Positions 8,821-17,681 of a stretch of DNA of 64,000 nucleotides are shown here, in pieces. This stretch comes from Streptomyces cinnamoneus. GTDB taxonomy: Bacteria; Actinomycetota; Actinomycetes; Streptomycetales; Streptomycetaceae. The DNA lies in contig NZ_BMVB01000013.1 of assembly GCF_014650495.1 (NCBI RefSeq), forward strand, positions 99,005 to 163,004, in the 5' to 3' direction. How positions within the stretch are numbered: the first letter of the stretch is position 1; every line of letters starts with the position of its first letter. The position numbers and the translations under genes were made by a program. A model generated the notes under the pieces. That model saw only the letters and a list, made by a program, of their open reading frames with translations. It made no database searches and had not been told where the DNA came from.

Positions 8821-8880
8821 GAGCCGGGCCGGTCAAGAACCGGGCCGGTCAGGAGCCGGGCCGGTCAGGAGCCGGAGCCG
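8821..8880. repeat. 16-bp tandem repeat at a stop codon
   Basis: Three near-identical 16-bp units of the form GAGCCGGGCCGGTCAG (8821-8836, 8837-8852, 8853-8868) plus a partial fourth. The array runs through the stop codon of the VOC gene (8865-8867), so copy changes could alter its C-terminus. Related GCCGG(T/C)TCCGGCAGAC units precede it from 8790. Confidence 0.75.
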
Positions 8881-9257
8881 TACGGGCGGGTGATGAATTC
8901 GACGGCGATGGTGCCGCCCGGGTCCCACACGTACACGCCGCGGCCGCCGTCGTTGCGGTTGATGCCCTCGGTCGTGCGGTAGGGGTCGGCCCAGTGCTGC
9001 AGGCCCCGCTCGGTGATCCGGGCGTAGGTCGCGTCGAACTCCTCCTCGCTGATGAGGAAGGCGAGGTGGGAGCTGTTGAGGTCCTCGGGCTTGACGGCGA
9101 AGTCGGCGAAGTCGATGTCGACGCCGTTGGACGTCTTCAGCTGGGTGAAGTGGTGGACGTCGACCGGCGGCTCGCAGCCCAGCAGCTCGCTGACGAACGC
9201 GGCGCTCTCCCGGCGGTCCTTGCAGTGGACGATGATGTGGTTCAGCTCGTGCGCCAT
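8865..9257 (-). CDS. VOC (glyoxalase/bleomycin-resistance) family protein
   Basis: 130-aa single-module vicinal-oxygen-chelate protein. It begins LNHIIVHCKDRRESAAFVSELLG and ends DPGGTIAVEFITRPYG, the usual paired beta-alpha-beta-beta-beta halves. H7 near the start and the terminal Glu are plausible metal ligands. It lies 30 bp downstream of the MFS exporter on the same strand and is likely co-transcribed, which fits a role in modifying or sequestering the exported compound. The substrate is unknown. Confidence 0.8.
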   Translation of the reverse strand: MAHELNHIIVHCKDRRESAAFVSELLGCEPPVDVHHFTQLKTSNGVDIDFADFAVKPEDLNSSHLAFLISEEEFDATYARITERGLQHWADPYRTTEGINRNDGGRGVYVWDPGGTIAVEFITRPYGSGS

Positions 9258-9287
9258 GGTGATCTTCGTTCCTTCCGGTCCGGTGGG

Positions 9288-10754
9288 TCAGGGCTTGGTG
9301 GTGCGGCGGGGCAGGGCCAGGCCGCCCAGGGCGGCGCAGGCCGCGCAGACCGCCGCCAGCAGCAGGCCGCGCCCGTAGCCGGCGGCCAGCGCGGCCGGTA
9401 CGTCGTGGGCGTGGCCGGCCAGCCGGGCGGCCGTGGTGCGGGAGGCGACGGTGCCCAGGACGGCGAGGCCGAGGGCGCCGCCGACCTGGCGCGAGGTGTT
9501 GACGAGGCCGGAGGCCAGCCCGGCCTCCTCGCGGGCGGCGCCGCTGGTGGCGGTCATCGTGGTGGGCATGGCGGCCAGGCCTGTGCCGAAGGTGGCGAGG
9601 ACGAAGGGCACGGCGACGTCGGTCGCGTAACTGCCGTCGGCGGAGACCTGCGAGAGCCAGGCGAAACCGACGGCGCTGACAGTCATACCGCCGACCAGCA
9701 GCGGGCGGGCACCGACGCGCCCGACGTACCGGGTGGCGAGACGCGAGGCCGCGATGATCGACAGGGCGCCGGGCAGGAAGCACAGGCCCGCCTGCAGGGC
9801 GGTGTAGCCGAGGACCTGCTGGAGATAGAGGGACAGCAGGAACCACATGGAGAACATGGCCGCGCCGATCGCGATCACGACGAGGTTCGCGGTGGCGAGC
9901 GTGCGGCGGCGCAGGACCGCCAGGGGGACGAGCGGGTGGGCGACCCTCGCCTCGACCGCCAGGAACGCCCCCAGCAGGACGACGGCGGCGGCCACGGGGC
10001 CCCACACCGCGGGCGCGTCCCAGCCGTGGGTCTCCCCGGCGATGATCCCGTAGACGAGGGCGGTCAGGCCGGCCGTCACGGTCGCCGCGCCCGGCAGGTC
10101 GAGCCGGCGCAGGCCGCCGCCACCGCCGGTGGCGGCCGGTACGTACACCAGGGCGGCCGCCAGCAGCACGGCGCCGAGCGGGACGTTGACGAACAGCACC
10201 CAGCGCCAGCCCGCGTACTGCGTGAGCACGCCGCCGACGACGGCACCCGCCGCGCCGCCGGCCGCCATGACGGCGCTCCAGGCACCCATGGCCCGGGTGC
10301 GGGCGGCGGGCTCGGTGAACGTCGTCATGATCAGCGTCAGGGTGGCCGGCGCGAGGACGGCGCCGCCCACGCCCTGCACCGCCCGCGCGGCGACCAGCAG
10401 GGCGCCGCCGGGGGCGAGGCCGCCGGCGAACGAGGCGACGGTGAAGGCGGCGAGGCCGGTGAGGAAGGCCCGTTTGGTGCCGACGAGGTCGGCCAGGCGG
10501 CCGCCGAGCAGCAGCAGGCCGGCGAAGCCGAGGGTGTAGGCGTTGACGATCCACTGCTGGCCGGCGCTGCTGAGGTGCAGCTCGGCGCGGATGGAGGGAA
10601 GCGCCACGTTCACGATCGACACGTCGAGGACGACCATGAACTGGGCGGCACAGGCCAGGGCCAGGATCGCCGCGGTGGCGCGGGGCGCCGACGCCGTGGC
10701 GGGCGCGGACGGGCCACCCGTCGTGCCGGGCCGCGGTAACGCGTCGGTGTCCAT
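9288..10754 (-). CDS. MFS multidrug exporter, DHA2 (14-TM) family
   Basis: 488-aa proton-driven exporter with the length and pattern of 14-helix DHA2 drug efflux proteins. It shows the helix-1 motif VVLDVSIVNVALPSI, the loop GGRLADLVGTKR (motif A) and GWRWVLFVNVPLGA (motif C region). The ATG start at 10754 faces a divergent TetR gene with palindromic sites between, the standard arrangement for substrate-induced efflux. The VOC gene follows closely. The natural substrate cannot be read from sequence. Confidence 0.9.
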   Translation of the reverse strand: MDTDALPRPGTTGGPSAPATASAPRATAAILALACAAQFMVVLDVSIVNVALPSIRAELHLSSAGQQWIVNAYTLGFAGLLLLGGRLADLVGTKRAFLTGLAAFTVASFAGGLAPGGALLVAARAVQGVGGAVLAPATLTLIMTTFTEPAARTRAMGAWSAVMAAGGAAGAVVGGVLTQYAGWRWVLFVNVPLGAVLLAAALVYVPAATGGGGGLRRLDLPGAATVTAGLTALVYGIIAGETHGWDAPAVWGPVAAAVVLLGAFLAVEARVAHPLVPLAVLRRRTLATANLVVIAIGAAMFSMWFLLSLYLQQVLGYTALQAGLCFLPGALSIIAASRLATRYVGRVGARPLLVGGMTVSAVGFAWLSQVSADGSYATDVAVPFVLATFGTGLAAMPTTMTATSGAAREEAGLASGLVNTSRQVGGALGLAVLGTVASRTTAARLAGHAHDVPAALAAGYGRGLLLAAVCAACAALGGLALPRRTTKP

Positions 10755-10777
10755 GAGGCGCCCCCAAGCATCAGAAG

Positions 10778-10809
10778 TAGACCAGCTCTAAAAATATAGC
10801 AGCTCTAAT
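10778..10809. promoter_or_regulatory. Candidate TetR operator, efflux/TetR divergent promoter
   Basis: Two copies of CAGCTCTAA (10783 and 10800, 17 bp apart). The first sits inside the dyad TAGA-N5-TCTA (10778-10790), and a weaker dyad TAGCAGCTCTA lies at 10797-10807. The AT-rich core TAAAAATATAG is unusual for this genome and probably contains promoter elements. It lies between the MFS and TetR starts. Confidence 0.6.
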
Positions 10810-10839
10810 TCTGTGGTGGGGAGTCGTTATTCTGAGCGC

Positions 10840-11499
10840 ATGACGTCATCCCCTACGGACACGAGCGGGCTGCGCGGCCGCAAGCGGGAACGCACCCGGC
10901 GCGCCATCTCCGACGCGGCCTTCCGGCTCTTCTCCGAGCAGGGCTTCGACGCCGTCACGCTCACGCGCATCGCGGCCGCGGCGGACGTGGCGCCGGCGAC
11001 GGTCTTCACGCACTTCGCGTCGAAGGAGGACATCTTCTTCAGCCGGCGCGAGGAGTTCTGGACGGGCATGCCGGAGACCGTCGAGTCGGCCCGCACCTGG
11101 GACGGCCTCCTCGACGGCCTGCGCGCGTTCTACGCCGGCCGATGCGAACGGATCCTGCCCGACGACCACTTCGCCCACGGGCGGGTCTTCTCCCGCGTCC
11201 TGCTGGAGAGCCCCGCCCTCAAGCGCAGCTACCTCGCGATCACCGCGGAGCGCCAGCAGATGCTGTGCGACCTCCTGACCGCGCGGGCACCGCACGTGCC
11301 GGAGGCGGAACGGAAGCTGTTCGCCGCCCTGGTCATCGCCGTCGGGGAGACGGCCTACGCGGCCGTGCACACCACCCTGGCGGCGGGCGAGCCGGCCGAA
11401 CGCGCGCGGTCGGCCGCCGCCGACGCCCTCGGCCGGGGCTTCGCCCGGCTCGCCCGTGCCTACCCCGGCACGGACGCGCTCACGACGGCGCCGGCGTAA
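10840..11499 (+). CDS. TetR-family repressor of the adjacent exporter
   Basis: 219-aa regulator. The N-terminal helix-turn-helix (about residues 12-60) reads RTRRAISDAAFRLFSEQGFD...TLTRIAAAADVAPATVFTHFASKEDIFF. ATG 10840 (MTSSPTDTSG) was chosen over a reading 9 codons longer because it begins just before the usual R-rich arm. The C-terminal ligand pocket is not recognisable. Divergence from the MFS gene and the dyads between them make local autoregulated repression likely. Confidence 0.85.
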   Translation: MTSSPTDTSGLRGRKRERTRRAISDAAFRLFSEQGFDAVTLTRIAAAADVAPATVFTHFASKEDIFFSRREEFWTGMPETVESARTWDGLLDGLRAFYAGRCERILPDDHFAHGRVFSRVLLESPALKRSYLAITAERQQMLCDLLTARAPHVPEAERKLFAALVIAVGETAYAAVHTTLAAGEPAERARSAAADALGRGFARLARAYPGTDALTTAPA

Positions 11500-11538
11500 C
11501 CCCACGCGGAACAGGGGGCCGCCGATGCGACCCCCTGA

Positions 11539-11645
11539 CCGGCCCGGTCCGACGCGCCCGGCGTGACCGGCCCGGCACGACCGGCCCAGTACGACCGGCG
11601 CAGCGGAACCGACGAAACCGGCACGACCGGTGAGACCGGCATGAC
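11539..11645. repeat. Degenerate CGACCGGC repeats after TetR gene
   Basis: Non-coding tail with seven or so imperfect repeats of GACCGGC or GACGAAACCGGC at 10-17 bp spacing. They separate the TetR gene from the convergent peptidase gene. No clear rho-independent terminator is seen here, but the units can fold with GCCGGT copies nearby. Confidence 0.5.
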
Positions 11646-11663
11646 GTGAGAGCCCGCTCGCCG

Positions 11664-12950
11664 TCAGCCGACCCGCCAGCCCAGCGTCGCCGTCATCCGG
11701 TCCGCCAGCGCCGGGTCGCGCACCGCCTCCGTGCGGTCGGTCCCCCTGACCGTCAGCATGTGGTGCCGGCCGTCGGCGGGGACGCCGAGCGCGCGCGGGA
11801 CGACCGTGGTGCGCCCCCGGGCGGCCACGGCCTCGCGGCCGTCGACGTACCAGCGCACCTCGGTCGTCGCCGACGCCGCACGGACGCTCACCCGGTCGCC
11901 GCGCCCGACGCGCGTGCCACCGCCCGGCTCCCCGCTGAGCACGCGCGCGTGCCGGTAGAAACCGGCGATCATCGCCTCGCGGCCGGGGAGGTTGAACTCG
12001 CGGCCCAGCGACCGCATGAGCGAGTCCTGGGTGGGCCGGAAGAGGCCCCGGGGGTAGTAGCCCCCACCCTCGTACGCCCCGACCGTGCCGCCGTCGGGCG
12101 AGGTCCGGCCGATCCAGCGGTACCACTTGGCGCGCCGGTCCGTCATCCCGTCCGCGGTGAGCGTGGAGACGTTGACGTCGCCGGGCTCGGGGCCGGTGTA
12201 GGTGCCGTACGCGTCGTACTGGTACTCGTCGGCGAGCTTGCCGAGGGAGTGGCCGGTCTCGTGGACGGCGATCTGGTCGGACCTGTCGTTGTCGGAGGAG
12301 GCGGTGGCGATGCCGTCGTAACCGACCGTCGAGACGACGTCGTTGTAGCCGGCCCCGCCGTACTTGGTGGAGTTGGCCAGCACCACCACGAGGTCGGCGG
12401 CGGGTGCCTTGGCGGCGTACGACTCGACCTTGCCGGTGTCCACGCACAGCAACCGCTCGATGCCGTCGCAGAAGAAGCCGGACTTCAGCGCGGTGTCCTT
12501 GACGACGCCCTGCGCGGGGTCGCCGGAGACGCCCGACTCGCGCGACACGGCGTCCACGGCCCACACGTTGAAGAGGTTGCGGTAGGAGGCGTAGGGCTCG
12601 ACGGCCGACATCCTGGCCCACTTGGCCCGCACGGCCGCGTGGAAGGCGTCCTGCTGGGCGGCGGTGTAGCCGTCGCCGATGAAGACGACGTCGAGCGTGG
12701 TGCCGGTGGGCCCGTTGGTGACGACGGGCGTCACGTCTCCGTCGCCCTTGACGGAGGGGCGCAGCGAGCGCGGTGGGGTCGGGGACGCCGGGACGGTGGT
12801 GTGGTGCGGGTGTCCGCCCGGCTCGGTGAAGTACTCCACCCGTTGGGCGGGTTTGGGAGCCGGAGTCGTACCAACGGCGGAGGCGCCGGTGCCGGCGGCG
12901 AGTACGGCCATGACGGCCACGCTCGCCGCGACAGGTATTCGTCGGTGCAT
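11664..12950 (-). CDS. Secreted M64-family metallopeptidase
   Basis: 428-aa exported zinc peptidase resembling the M64 (IgA peptidase) family. The ATG start at 12950 gives a signal peptide MHRRIPVAASVAVMAVLAAGTGASA. The zinc motif is HETGHSLGKLADEY, with ligands H230 and H234 and catalytic E231. The surroundings DVVFIGDGYTAAQQDAFH and DNDRSDQIAVHETGH are typical of the family, and a small beta-domain follows at the C-terminus. Acts outside the cell; the natural substrate is unknown. The much longer open frame upstream (to 13565) is read-through across the promoter and was not used. Two hairpins lie just upstream. Confidence 0.85.
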   Translation of the reverse strand: MHRRIPVAASVAVMAVLAAGTGASAVGTTPAPKPAQRVEYFTEPGGHPHHTTVPASPTPPRSLRPSVKGDGDVTPVVTNGPTGTTLDVVFIGDGYTAAQQDAFHAAVRAKWARMSAVEPYASYRNLFNVWAVDAVSRESGVSGDPAQGVVKDTALKSGFFCDGIERLLCVDTGKVESYAAKAPAADLVVVLANSTKYGGAGYNDVVSTVGYDGIATASSDNDRSDQIAVHETGHSLGKLADEYQYDAYGTYTGPEPGDVNVSTLTADGMTDRRAKWYRWIGRTSPDGGTVGAYEGGGYYPRGLFRPTQDSLMRSLGREFNLPGREAMIAGFYRHARVLSGEPGGGTRVGRGDRVSVRAASATTEVRWYVDGREAVAARGRTTVVPRALGVPADGRHHMLTVRGTDRTEAVRDPALADRMTATLGWRVG

Positions 12951-12971
12951 GGGGGGTTCCTCCCGAACCGA

Positions 12972-13021
12972 AACCCGCTGCACAAGCAGCGGGTTAAGTC
13001 GCGTTAAGGCGCGGCTTAACG
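12972..13021. promoter_or_regulatory. Hairpin and palindrome upstream of M64 gene
   Basis: A perfect 9-bp stem with 6-nt loop (AACCCGCTG-CACAAG-CAGCGGGTT, 12972-12995) sits 21 nt before the peptidase ATG on the minus strand. It is preceded by the dyad CGTTAAG-N6-CTTAACG (13002-13021). Repeated TTAAG units suggest an operator, and the hairpin could modulate the leader RNA. Confidence 0.5.
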
Positions 13022-13101
13022 TAGAGGCTCGGGAGGTCCATGACAATGGATGGGGCTGATGCCGCCTCATTTTTCCCAGGAGGACGGCAGGGGCGATGCG
13101 T

Positions 13102-14472
13102 TCAGACCTCGTCGCGGACGAGCCGGAGCAGCCGGTCCAGCACCACGCGCCCGCTCGCCCGCACGCCGTCGTGCTCGTACTCGTCCGTGACCCACGTCCG
13201 CAGCCCGGCGATGGACCGTGCCGTCCGCAGGGAGTGTCCGGTGTCGACGTAGAGGTCGTCGTGGTAGATCGCGGCGGCGACCGGGACGGTGTTGCGGGCG
13301 AGCTGCGCCGCGTCGTACAGCGGCGTCCAGCCCTCGCGCCGGGCCAGCAACTGGGCGGTCTCGCGCAGCGGGCGCAGGGCGGGCTGGGTGTGCAGCATCC
13401 AGGGGTGCACGGTCTCGCCGGTGAAGAGGAAACGCCCGCCGTCCTCGACATTCGGTTCGAACTGCGGGAACTCGGCCCGGACGCGTTCGGCCGACCAGTG
13501 CGTCGGGCGGCCGTCCTGGGCATAAATGGCCTCATGGAGGAGCGTGTACAGAGGGCTCGCGGCACGCGAGAGCAGCGCCGCGACCTGCTCGCCGAACGCG
13601 TCGGAGAGCTGCTCTCCGGCGGGCGTCGGCACGAAGGCGTCCTCCAGGAGGTAGTGCAGCCGGTGCGAGCCGTCGCCGGTGCCCAGCAGGATGCCGAGCT
13701 GCTGGAACTGCTCGACGGTCAGGACGGTGCCGTCCGGCAGCGTCTGCGGCTGCCGCGCCAGGTGCCGGGCGATGCGCCGGGCCGCTTCCTCGTCCTGCGG
13801 GTAACGGGCGTAGTGGGCGCGGCACTTGCGCTCCATGCGCGGGTAGGCCGCGCGGTAGACGTCGTCGGCGCCGGCGTCCAGGGACGGCAGGCCGCCGGTG
13901 ACGATCACCTCGGCGAGCCCCTCCGGCGCGAAGGAGAGGTAGGTGACCGCGCAGAAGCCGCCGAAGCTCTGGCCGAGCACGGTCCACGGACGGCCACCGG
14001 TCAGCAGGGGGCGGATGTACTCGCAGTCGCGGACGATCGCGTCGGCCCGGAAGTGGGCGAGGTAGGCGGCCTGCTCCCCGGGGGTGCCGCGCAGCGGCAG
14101 GGTCTGCCGGGTGGCCGGGGTGGAACGGCCGGTCCCGCGCTGGTCGAGGAGGAGGACGCGGTAGTCCTCCAGTGCCCGGTCGAGCCAGTTCTCCCGGCCC
14201 ACCGGCCGCCCCGCCGGGAAGCCGGGGCCGCCCTGGAGGTAGACCAGCCAGGGCAGGTCCTCCCGGGCGCGGCCGGCGGCGACGACCTCGCGCGCGTAGA
14301 GGCGGATACGCTCCCCGTCCGGGGCCCGGTGGTCGAGCGGTACGTCGAAGAAGTGGTCGGTCATCATGAGGCCGGGCTGGCGGACGGTGGCGGCGCCACG
14401 GGCCCCGGTGTTCGCTGTGTCACCGTTTCCGGTGGTCTTCGGTATGGACGGCACGGACGGCGCAGGCGACAC
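13102..14472 (-). CDS. Alpha/beta hydrolase, proline iminopeptidase-like (S33)
   Basis: 456-aa hydrolase of the S33 prolyl-aminopeptidase-like group. Oxyanion motif LQGGPGFPAGRP, then LLLDQRGTGRSTP, nucleophile elbow GQSFGG (Ser about 169) and a late His in DTGHSLRTARS. A helical cap lies between the two halves. The ATG at 14472 gives a Ser/Thr/Gly-rich lead of about 36 residues; an internal ATG at residue 36 or 37 (MMTDHFFDVPLDH) would give a more typical length. Likely cytosolic; removes N-terminal proline or hydrolyses small esters or amides. It is divergent from the XRE-TPR regulator. Confidence 0.8.
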   Translation of the reverse strand: MSPAPSVPSIPKTTGNGDTANTGARGAATVRQPGLMMTDHFFDVPLDHRAPDGERIRLYAREVVAAGRAREDLPWLVYLQGGPGFPAGRPVGRENWLDRALEDYRVLLLDQRGTGRSTPATRQTLPLRGTPGEQAAYLAHFRADAIVRDCEYIRPLLTGGRPWTVLGQSFGGFCAVTYLSFAPEGLAEVIVTGGLPSLDAGADDVYRAAYPRMERKCRAHYARYPQDEEAARRIARHLARQPQTLPDGTVLTVEQFQQLGILLGTGDGSHRLHYLLEDAFVPTPAGEQLSDAFGEQVAALLSRAASPLYTLLHEAIYAQDGRPTHWSAERVRAEFPQFEPNVEDGGRFLFTGETVHPWMLHTQPALRPLRETAQLLARREGWTPLYDAAQLARNTVPVAAAIYHDDLYVDTGHSLRTARSIAGLRTWVTDEYEHDGVRASGRVVLDRLLRLVRDEV

Positions 14473-14541
14473 GGTTACATCCTCACGTAAGCAGACTTAA
14501 CGAACGGCTTGGATCACGGCGCAATGTACCGAGGGGCGGAA

Positions 14542-15924
14542 GTGGCCGAGAACAGCACCCACGGCATACGGGCGGACGAACCCTCCGACATCGGGCGCCG
14601 CGTCCTGCGGATGCGCACCGAGCGGGGGCTCACCCAGAAACAACTGGCCGAACCCGCCTATACCGCCGCATACATCTCCACGTTGGAGGCCGGCAAGGTG
14701 AGGCCCTCCGAGACCGCCCTGCGCCACCTGGCCGGGCGGCTGGGCACCACCGTCGAGGAGATCGCCACCGGCCGTCCCCCGCACCTGGCCACCGAGCTGC
14801 GCCTGCGGCTGACCGACGCCCGGCGCACCCTGGCCACCGGCGACGCCGAGGACGCCGCCGGGCTCTTCCGCGCGCTGCGCGACGAGGCCGCCGGGCTCGA
14901 CCTCGTGCAGGAGCACTTCACCGCCCTCCTCGGGCTCGGCGACTGCGCGCTGGAGACGGGCGAGCTCACCGACGCCCGCGACCTCTTCGGCGAGGCCGAG
15001 ACCCTGCTCGCCGACCAGCCGCTGCCGCGCCGCGTCCCCGCCCTGCGCGGGCGGGCCACCGCCCACCTCCTGGCGGGCGAACTGCGCTACGCCTGCTACC
15101 TGCTGGAGACGGCCCTCGACGAGCTGAACGCCTCCGGCATGCACGACCCGGACGCCCTGCTGCTGCTCTACACCGCCTCCATCGCGCCCTACATGGACAT
15201 GGGTGCGCACGCACGCGCCGCGCACGCCGCGGAGCTCGCCCTCGCCCTCGCGCCCCAGGTGGACAACCCCGCGCTGGTGGCCGGCATGCACCGGGGCGTG
15301 GCCCGCACCCTCATCGCCGAGGGACGCATCGCCGACGCCGACGCCTCCCTCGCCAAGGCCCAGGAGCTCTACCAGCAGCTGCACATCCGCACCGAGCTGG
15401 CCCACTGCCACTGGATGCGCGGCTACGTGCACGCCCAGGACGGCAACCTGCGCAAGGCGGAGAGCGAGCTGCGCACGGCCCGCGACATGCTGGCCTCCAA
15501 GCGCGCCGCCCTGTTCACCGTGCAGGTGGAGGTGGAGCTGGCGGACGTGCTGCGGCGCCGGGGCAAGGCGGCCGAGGCCGAGGAACTGCTGCGCCCCCTG
15601 CTCGCGCCCACCGCGCTGGGCGCCGAGCGCGGCGCCGTCCACGCGGGCGGCGCGCACCGGCTGCTGGGGCTCATCGCCGAGGAACGGTCCGACACCGACG
15701 CCGCCGAGGAGCACTACTGCGCCGCACTGTCGCTGCTGGAGCGCACGGGCGCCGCGGGCGACCTCGCCGACCTGTGCCGCCTGCTGGGCGACCTGCTGCG
15801 GCGTACGGGCCGTACGGAGGCCGCCCTGGACGCCTACCGCACCGGCCTGGGACACCGGGCCGCGCCCGGGACGACCACGCTGGGCCCCGCGCCCACCGCG
15901 CCGCCGTACTGGCCGCGGCCCTGA
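14542..15924 (+). CDS. XRE-type regulator with TPR repeats
   Basis: 460-aa cytosolic regulator. The N-terminal Cro/XRE helix-turn-helix (about residues 15-70) reads IGRRVLRMRTERGLTQKQLAEPAYTAAYISTLEAGKVRPS. About 350 residues of helical repeats follow, with tetratricopeptide periodicity (ALLGLGDCALETGELTDARDLFGEAETLL and similar). GTG 14542 was chosen because GAGGGG lies 5 nt upstream; ATG 14524 is an alternative. Such proteins sense peptides or partner proteins. The divergent hydrolase may be a target. No TTA codon. Confidence 0.75.
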   Translation: MAENSTHGIRADEPSDIGRRVLRMRTERGLTQKQLAEPAYTAAYISTLEAGKVRPSETALRHLAGRLGTTVEEIATGRPPHLATELRLRLTDARRTLATGDAEDAAGLFRALRDEAAGLDLVQEHFTALLGLGDCALETGELTDARDLFGEAETLLADQPLPRRVPALRGRATAHLLAGELRYACYLLETALDELNASGMHDPDALLLLYTASIAPYMDMGAHARAAHAAELALALAPQVDNPALVAGMHRGVARTLIAEGRIADADASLAKAQELYQQLHIRTELAHCHWMRGYVHAQDGNLRKAESELRTARDMLASKRAALFTVQVEVELADVLRRRGKAAEAEELLRPLLAPTALGAERGAVHAGGAHRLLGLIAEERSDTDAAEEHYCAALSLLERTGAAGDLADLCRLLGDLLRRTGRTEAALDAYRTGLGHRAAPGTTTLGPAPTAPPYWPRP

Positions 15925-15949
15925 CGCCGCGGGCCGTCGCCGGCCCGCC

Positions 15950-15978
15950 GACCGGCCCTCCCCTCACCGGGGCCGGTC
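15950..15978. terminator. Convergent hairpin terminator
   Basis: A 9-bp perfect stem GACCGGCCC/GGGCCGGTC with an 11-nt loop lies between the regulator stop and the metallopeptidase stop (convergent genes). There is no T run, as usual for Streptomyces terminators. Confidence 0.55.
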
Positions 15979-16834
15979 AGCGGTCGGACATATGGGGGGC
16001 GAGCAGCCGTTGCCAGCCGCGCCGCAGGCTCACGTACTCCTCCTCGCACAGCCCGGCGCGCTCCTTGCTCAGCCGCTTGCCGTCGACGAGCGAGCGGTAC
16101 TCCTTGCCCCGCTTCTGCCGGGGCGCCGAGCCGTAGAGGTAGCAGCGGTAGCTCGCGCTGCGCACGGCGTCGGGGGCGTGCTCGTCGGAGGGGTCCACGT
16201 CGGAGGGGTCGGCCTCGCGCGCGTACTGGTCGTAATTGTCCGCGGCGGCCAGCAGCGCTGCCCGGCCCGTCTCTCCCCGGCTCAGCAGGCGGTACGCCGC
16301 GAACTGGTCGGCGACGTCCTCCTCGTGACCGGTGAAGGGCAGCGCCAGCTTGTCGATGAGCGCGTGGCCGGCCTCGTGGTAGAGCGTCTCGGTGACGACG
16401 CCGGCCGTCCGCTCGTCGGGGTCGCCGCCGCCCCGCTCCGCCGCGAACATCGAGCGGACCTCGCCGATGAAGCCGTAGCACAGCGTTATGCGCCCGGCCT
16501 CCGGGTCGTACTCGGGGATGCCGTCCTTCTCGCAGGAACGCCCGACGATCCGCACCGGCTGCGGCAGCCGGACCGTCCGGTTCAGGTCGGCCGCGACCTG
16601 TTCGGGCAGCCGGCGCCCGCGCAGGAAGGCCCGCTCGTCCTCGCCGCCGCGGGAGGGGGCCTCGTAGGACACGGACAGGCCGCCGCCTGTGGGGGGCGCG
16701 GCGGCCTGCGACCGTGGGCCGCACGCAACGGCGAGGGCGGCAGTACAGACACCGGCCGTCACGAGCGCGCGGGCGCGCCGCGCACGGGCCGGGGTCCGGG
16801 GGCCGGCCCCCGCATGGTGCAGCATGGACAGCAC
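15977..16834 (-). CDS. Secreted DUF4344-type metallopeptidase
   Basis: 285-aa exported putative zinc peptidase. A long basic N-terminus is followed by a hydrophobic segment ending LAVACGPRSQ, a possible lipobox. The motif HEAGH (H153, E154, H157) is followed by DKLALPFTGHEEDVADQFAAY, the arrangement of DUF4344 metallopeptidases. Five further cysteines (SCEKDG, LCYGF, RCYLYG, LCEEE and others) suggest disulphides outside the membrane. Start ATG 16834; an internal ATG four codons on is possible. The function of the family is unknown. Confidence 0.75.
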   Translation of the reverse strand: MLSMLHHAGAGPRTPARARRARALVTAGVCTAALAVACGPRSQAAAPPTGGGLSVSYEAPSRGGEDERAFLRGRRLPEQVAADLNRTVRLPQPVRIVGRSCEKDGIPEYDPEAGRITLCYGFIGEVRSMFAAERGGGDPDERTAGVVTETLYHEAGHALIDKLALPFTGHEEDVADQFAAYRLLSRGETGRAALLAAADNYDQYAREADPSDVDPSDEHAPDAVRSASYRCYLYGSAPRQKRGKEYRSLVDGKRLSKERAGLCEEEYVSLRRGWQRLLAPHMSDR

Positions 16835-17015
16835 TCTGCCGTCCGGCGGGCCGGAACGGAATCCGCCGTGGGTCCAGATCCACCCCCGCCGGTCGGCGGG
16901 GGTGGGCCCGGCCCTGGGGTGGAGTGCCGAACTCCGCTTTTATCCGCCGGTGCGGCAGGCTGGAGGGGCCGGGAGCCGGACGGAACCCGGCGGGACAGGG
17001 AAGAGGGAGCGGGCG

Positions 17016-17681
17016 GTGATCCGTGTTGCGGTGGTGGACGACGAACAACTCGTCCGGTCCGGGCTGCGGATGATCCTGGGCACGGCCCCGGACATCGACG
17101 TGGTCGCCGACTGCGGCGGCGGCGAGGCGGTGGCCATGGTGCTGCGGTGCGCCCCCGACGTGGTCCTCCTCGACATCCGCATGCCGGACGTCGACGGACT
17201 GACCGTGCTGCGCTCCCTGCGCGCCCAGCCGCACCCGCCCGCCGTCGCCATGCTCACCACCTTCGACGCCGACGAGTACCTCGCCGCGGCCCTGCGCTCG
17301 GGCGCCGCCGGCTTCCTGCTCAAGGACACCGACCCCGAGCAGCTCGTGCGGGCCGTGCGCACGCTCGCCGGGGGCGGCAGCGTCCTCGACCCGGGCGTGA
17401 CCCGCGCGGTCATCGGCGGCTATCTGGCCGCCGAGGCCGAGTCCACGGCGGCCGCGGCGGTGCGGACGCTGACCCCGCGCGAGCGTGAGGTGCTGGCCCA
17501 CCTGGGCGCGGGCCTGGCCAACCCGCAGATCGCCGAGCGGATGGGGCTCGCGCCGAGCACCGTCAAGGACCACGTGCGCGCGGTCCTGGGCAAGCTCGGC
17601 GGCGTCAACCGCGTACAGGCCGCGATCGTCGCCGACCGGGCCGGGCTCGTGGCCACGGTCCGGGAAGGCGGACGGCGGTGA
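17016..17681 (+). CDS. NarL/LuxR-type response regulator
   Basis: 221-aa two-component regulator. The receiver domain (about residues 1-115) has acidic pair D8/D9, phospho-acceptor D53 in LLDIRMPDVDG and conserved K103 in LLKDTD. The LuxR helix-turn-helix (about 152-215) reads LTPREREVLAHLGAGLANPQ...APSTVKDHVRAVLGKL. The GTG start at 17016 follows GGGAGCGGGCG. It overlaps the sensor kinase gene by GTGA, so the pair is co-translated. Confidence 0.93.
   Translation: MIRVAVVDDEQLVRSGLRMILGTAPDIDVVADCGGGEAVAMVLRCAPDVVLLDIRMPDVDGLTVLRSLRAQPHPPAVAMLTTFDADEYLAAALRSGAAGFLLKDTDPEQLVRAVRTLAGGGSVLDPGVTRAVIGGYLAAEAESTAAAAVRTLTPREREVLAHLGAGLANPQIAERMGLAPSTVKDHVRAVLGKLGGVNRVQAAIVADRAGLVATVREGGRR

Noticed and set aside
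8833..10767. 644-codon frame in another register over the MFS exporter
   Set aside because: Arg/Gly/Pro-rich shadow of a well supported DHA2 transporter.
11664..13565. Extension of the M64 peptidase to 633 residues
   Set aside because: The upstream part runs antisense-like through the promoter and the alpha/beta hydrolase gene; a clear signal peptide begins at 12950.
14473..14541. A divergent operator between the hydrolase and the XRE-TPR gene
   Set aside because: Only scattered TTAACG and ACGTAAG words were found, with no symmetric site that I could defend.
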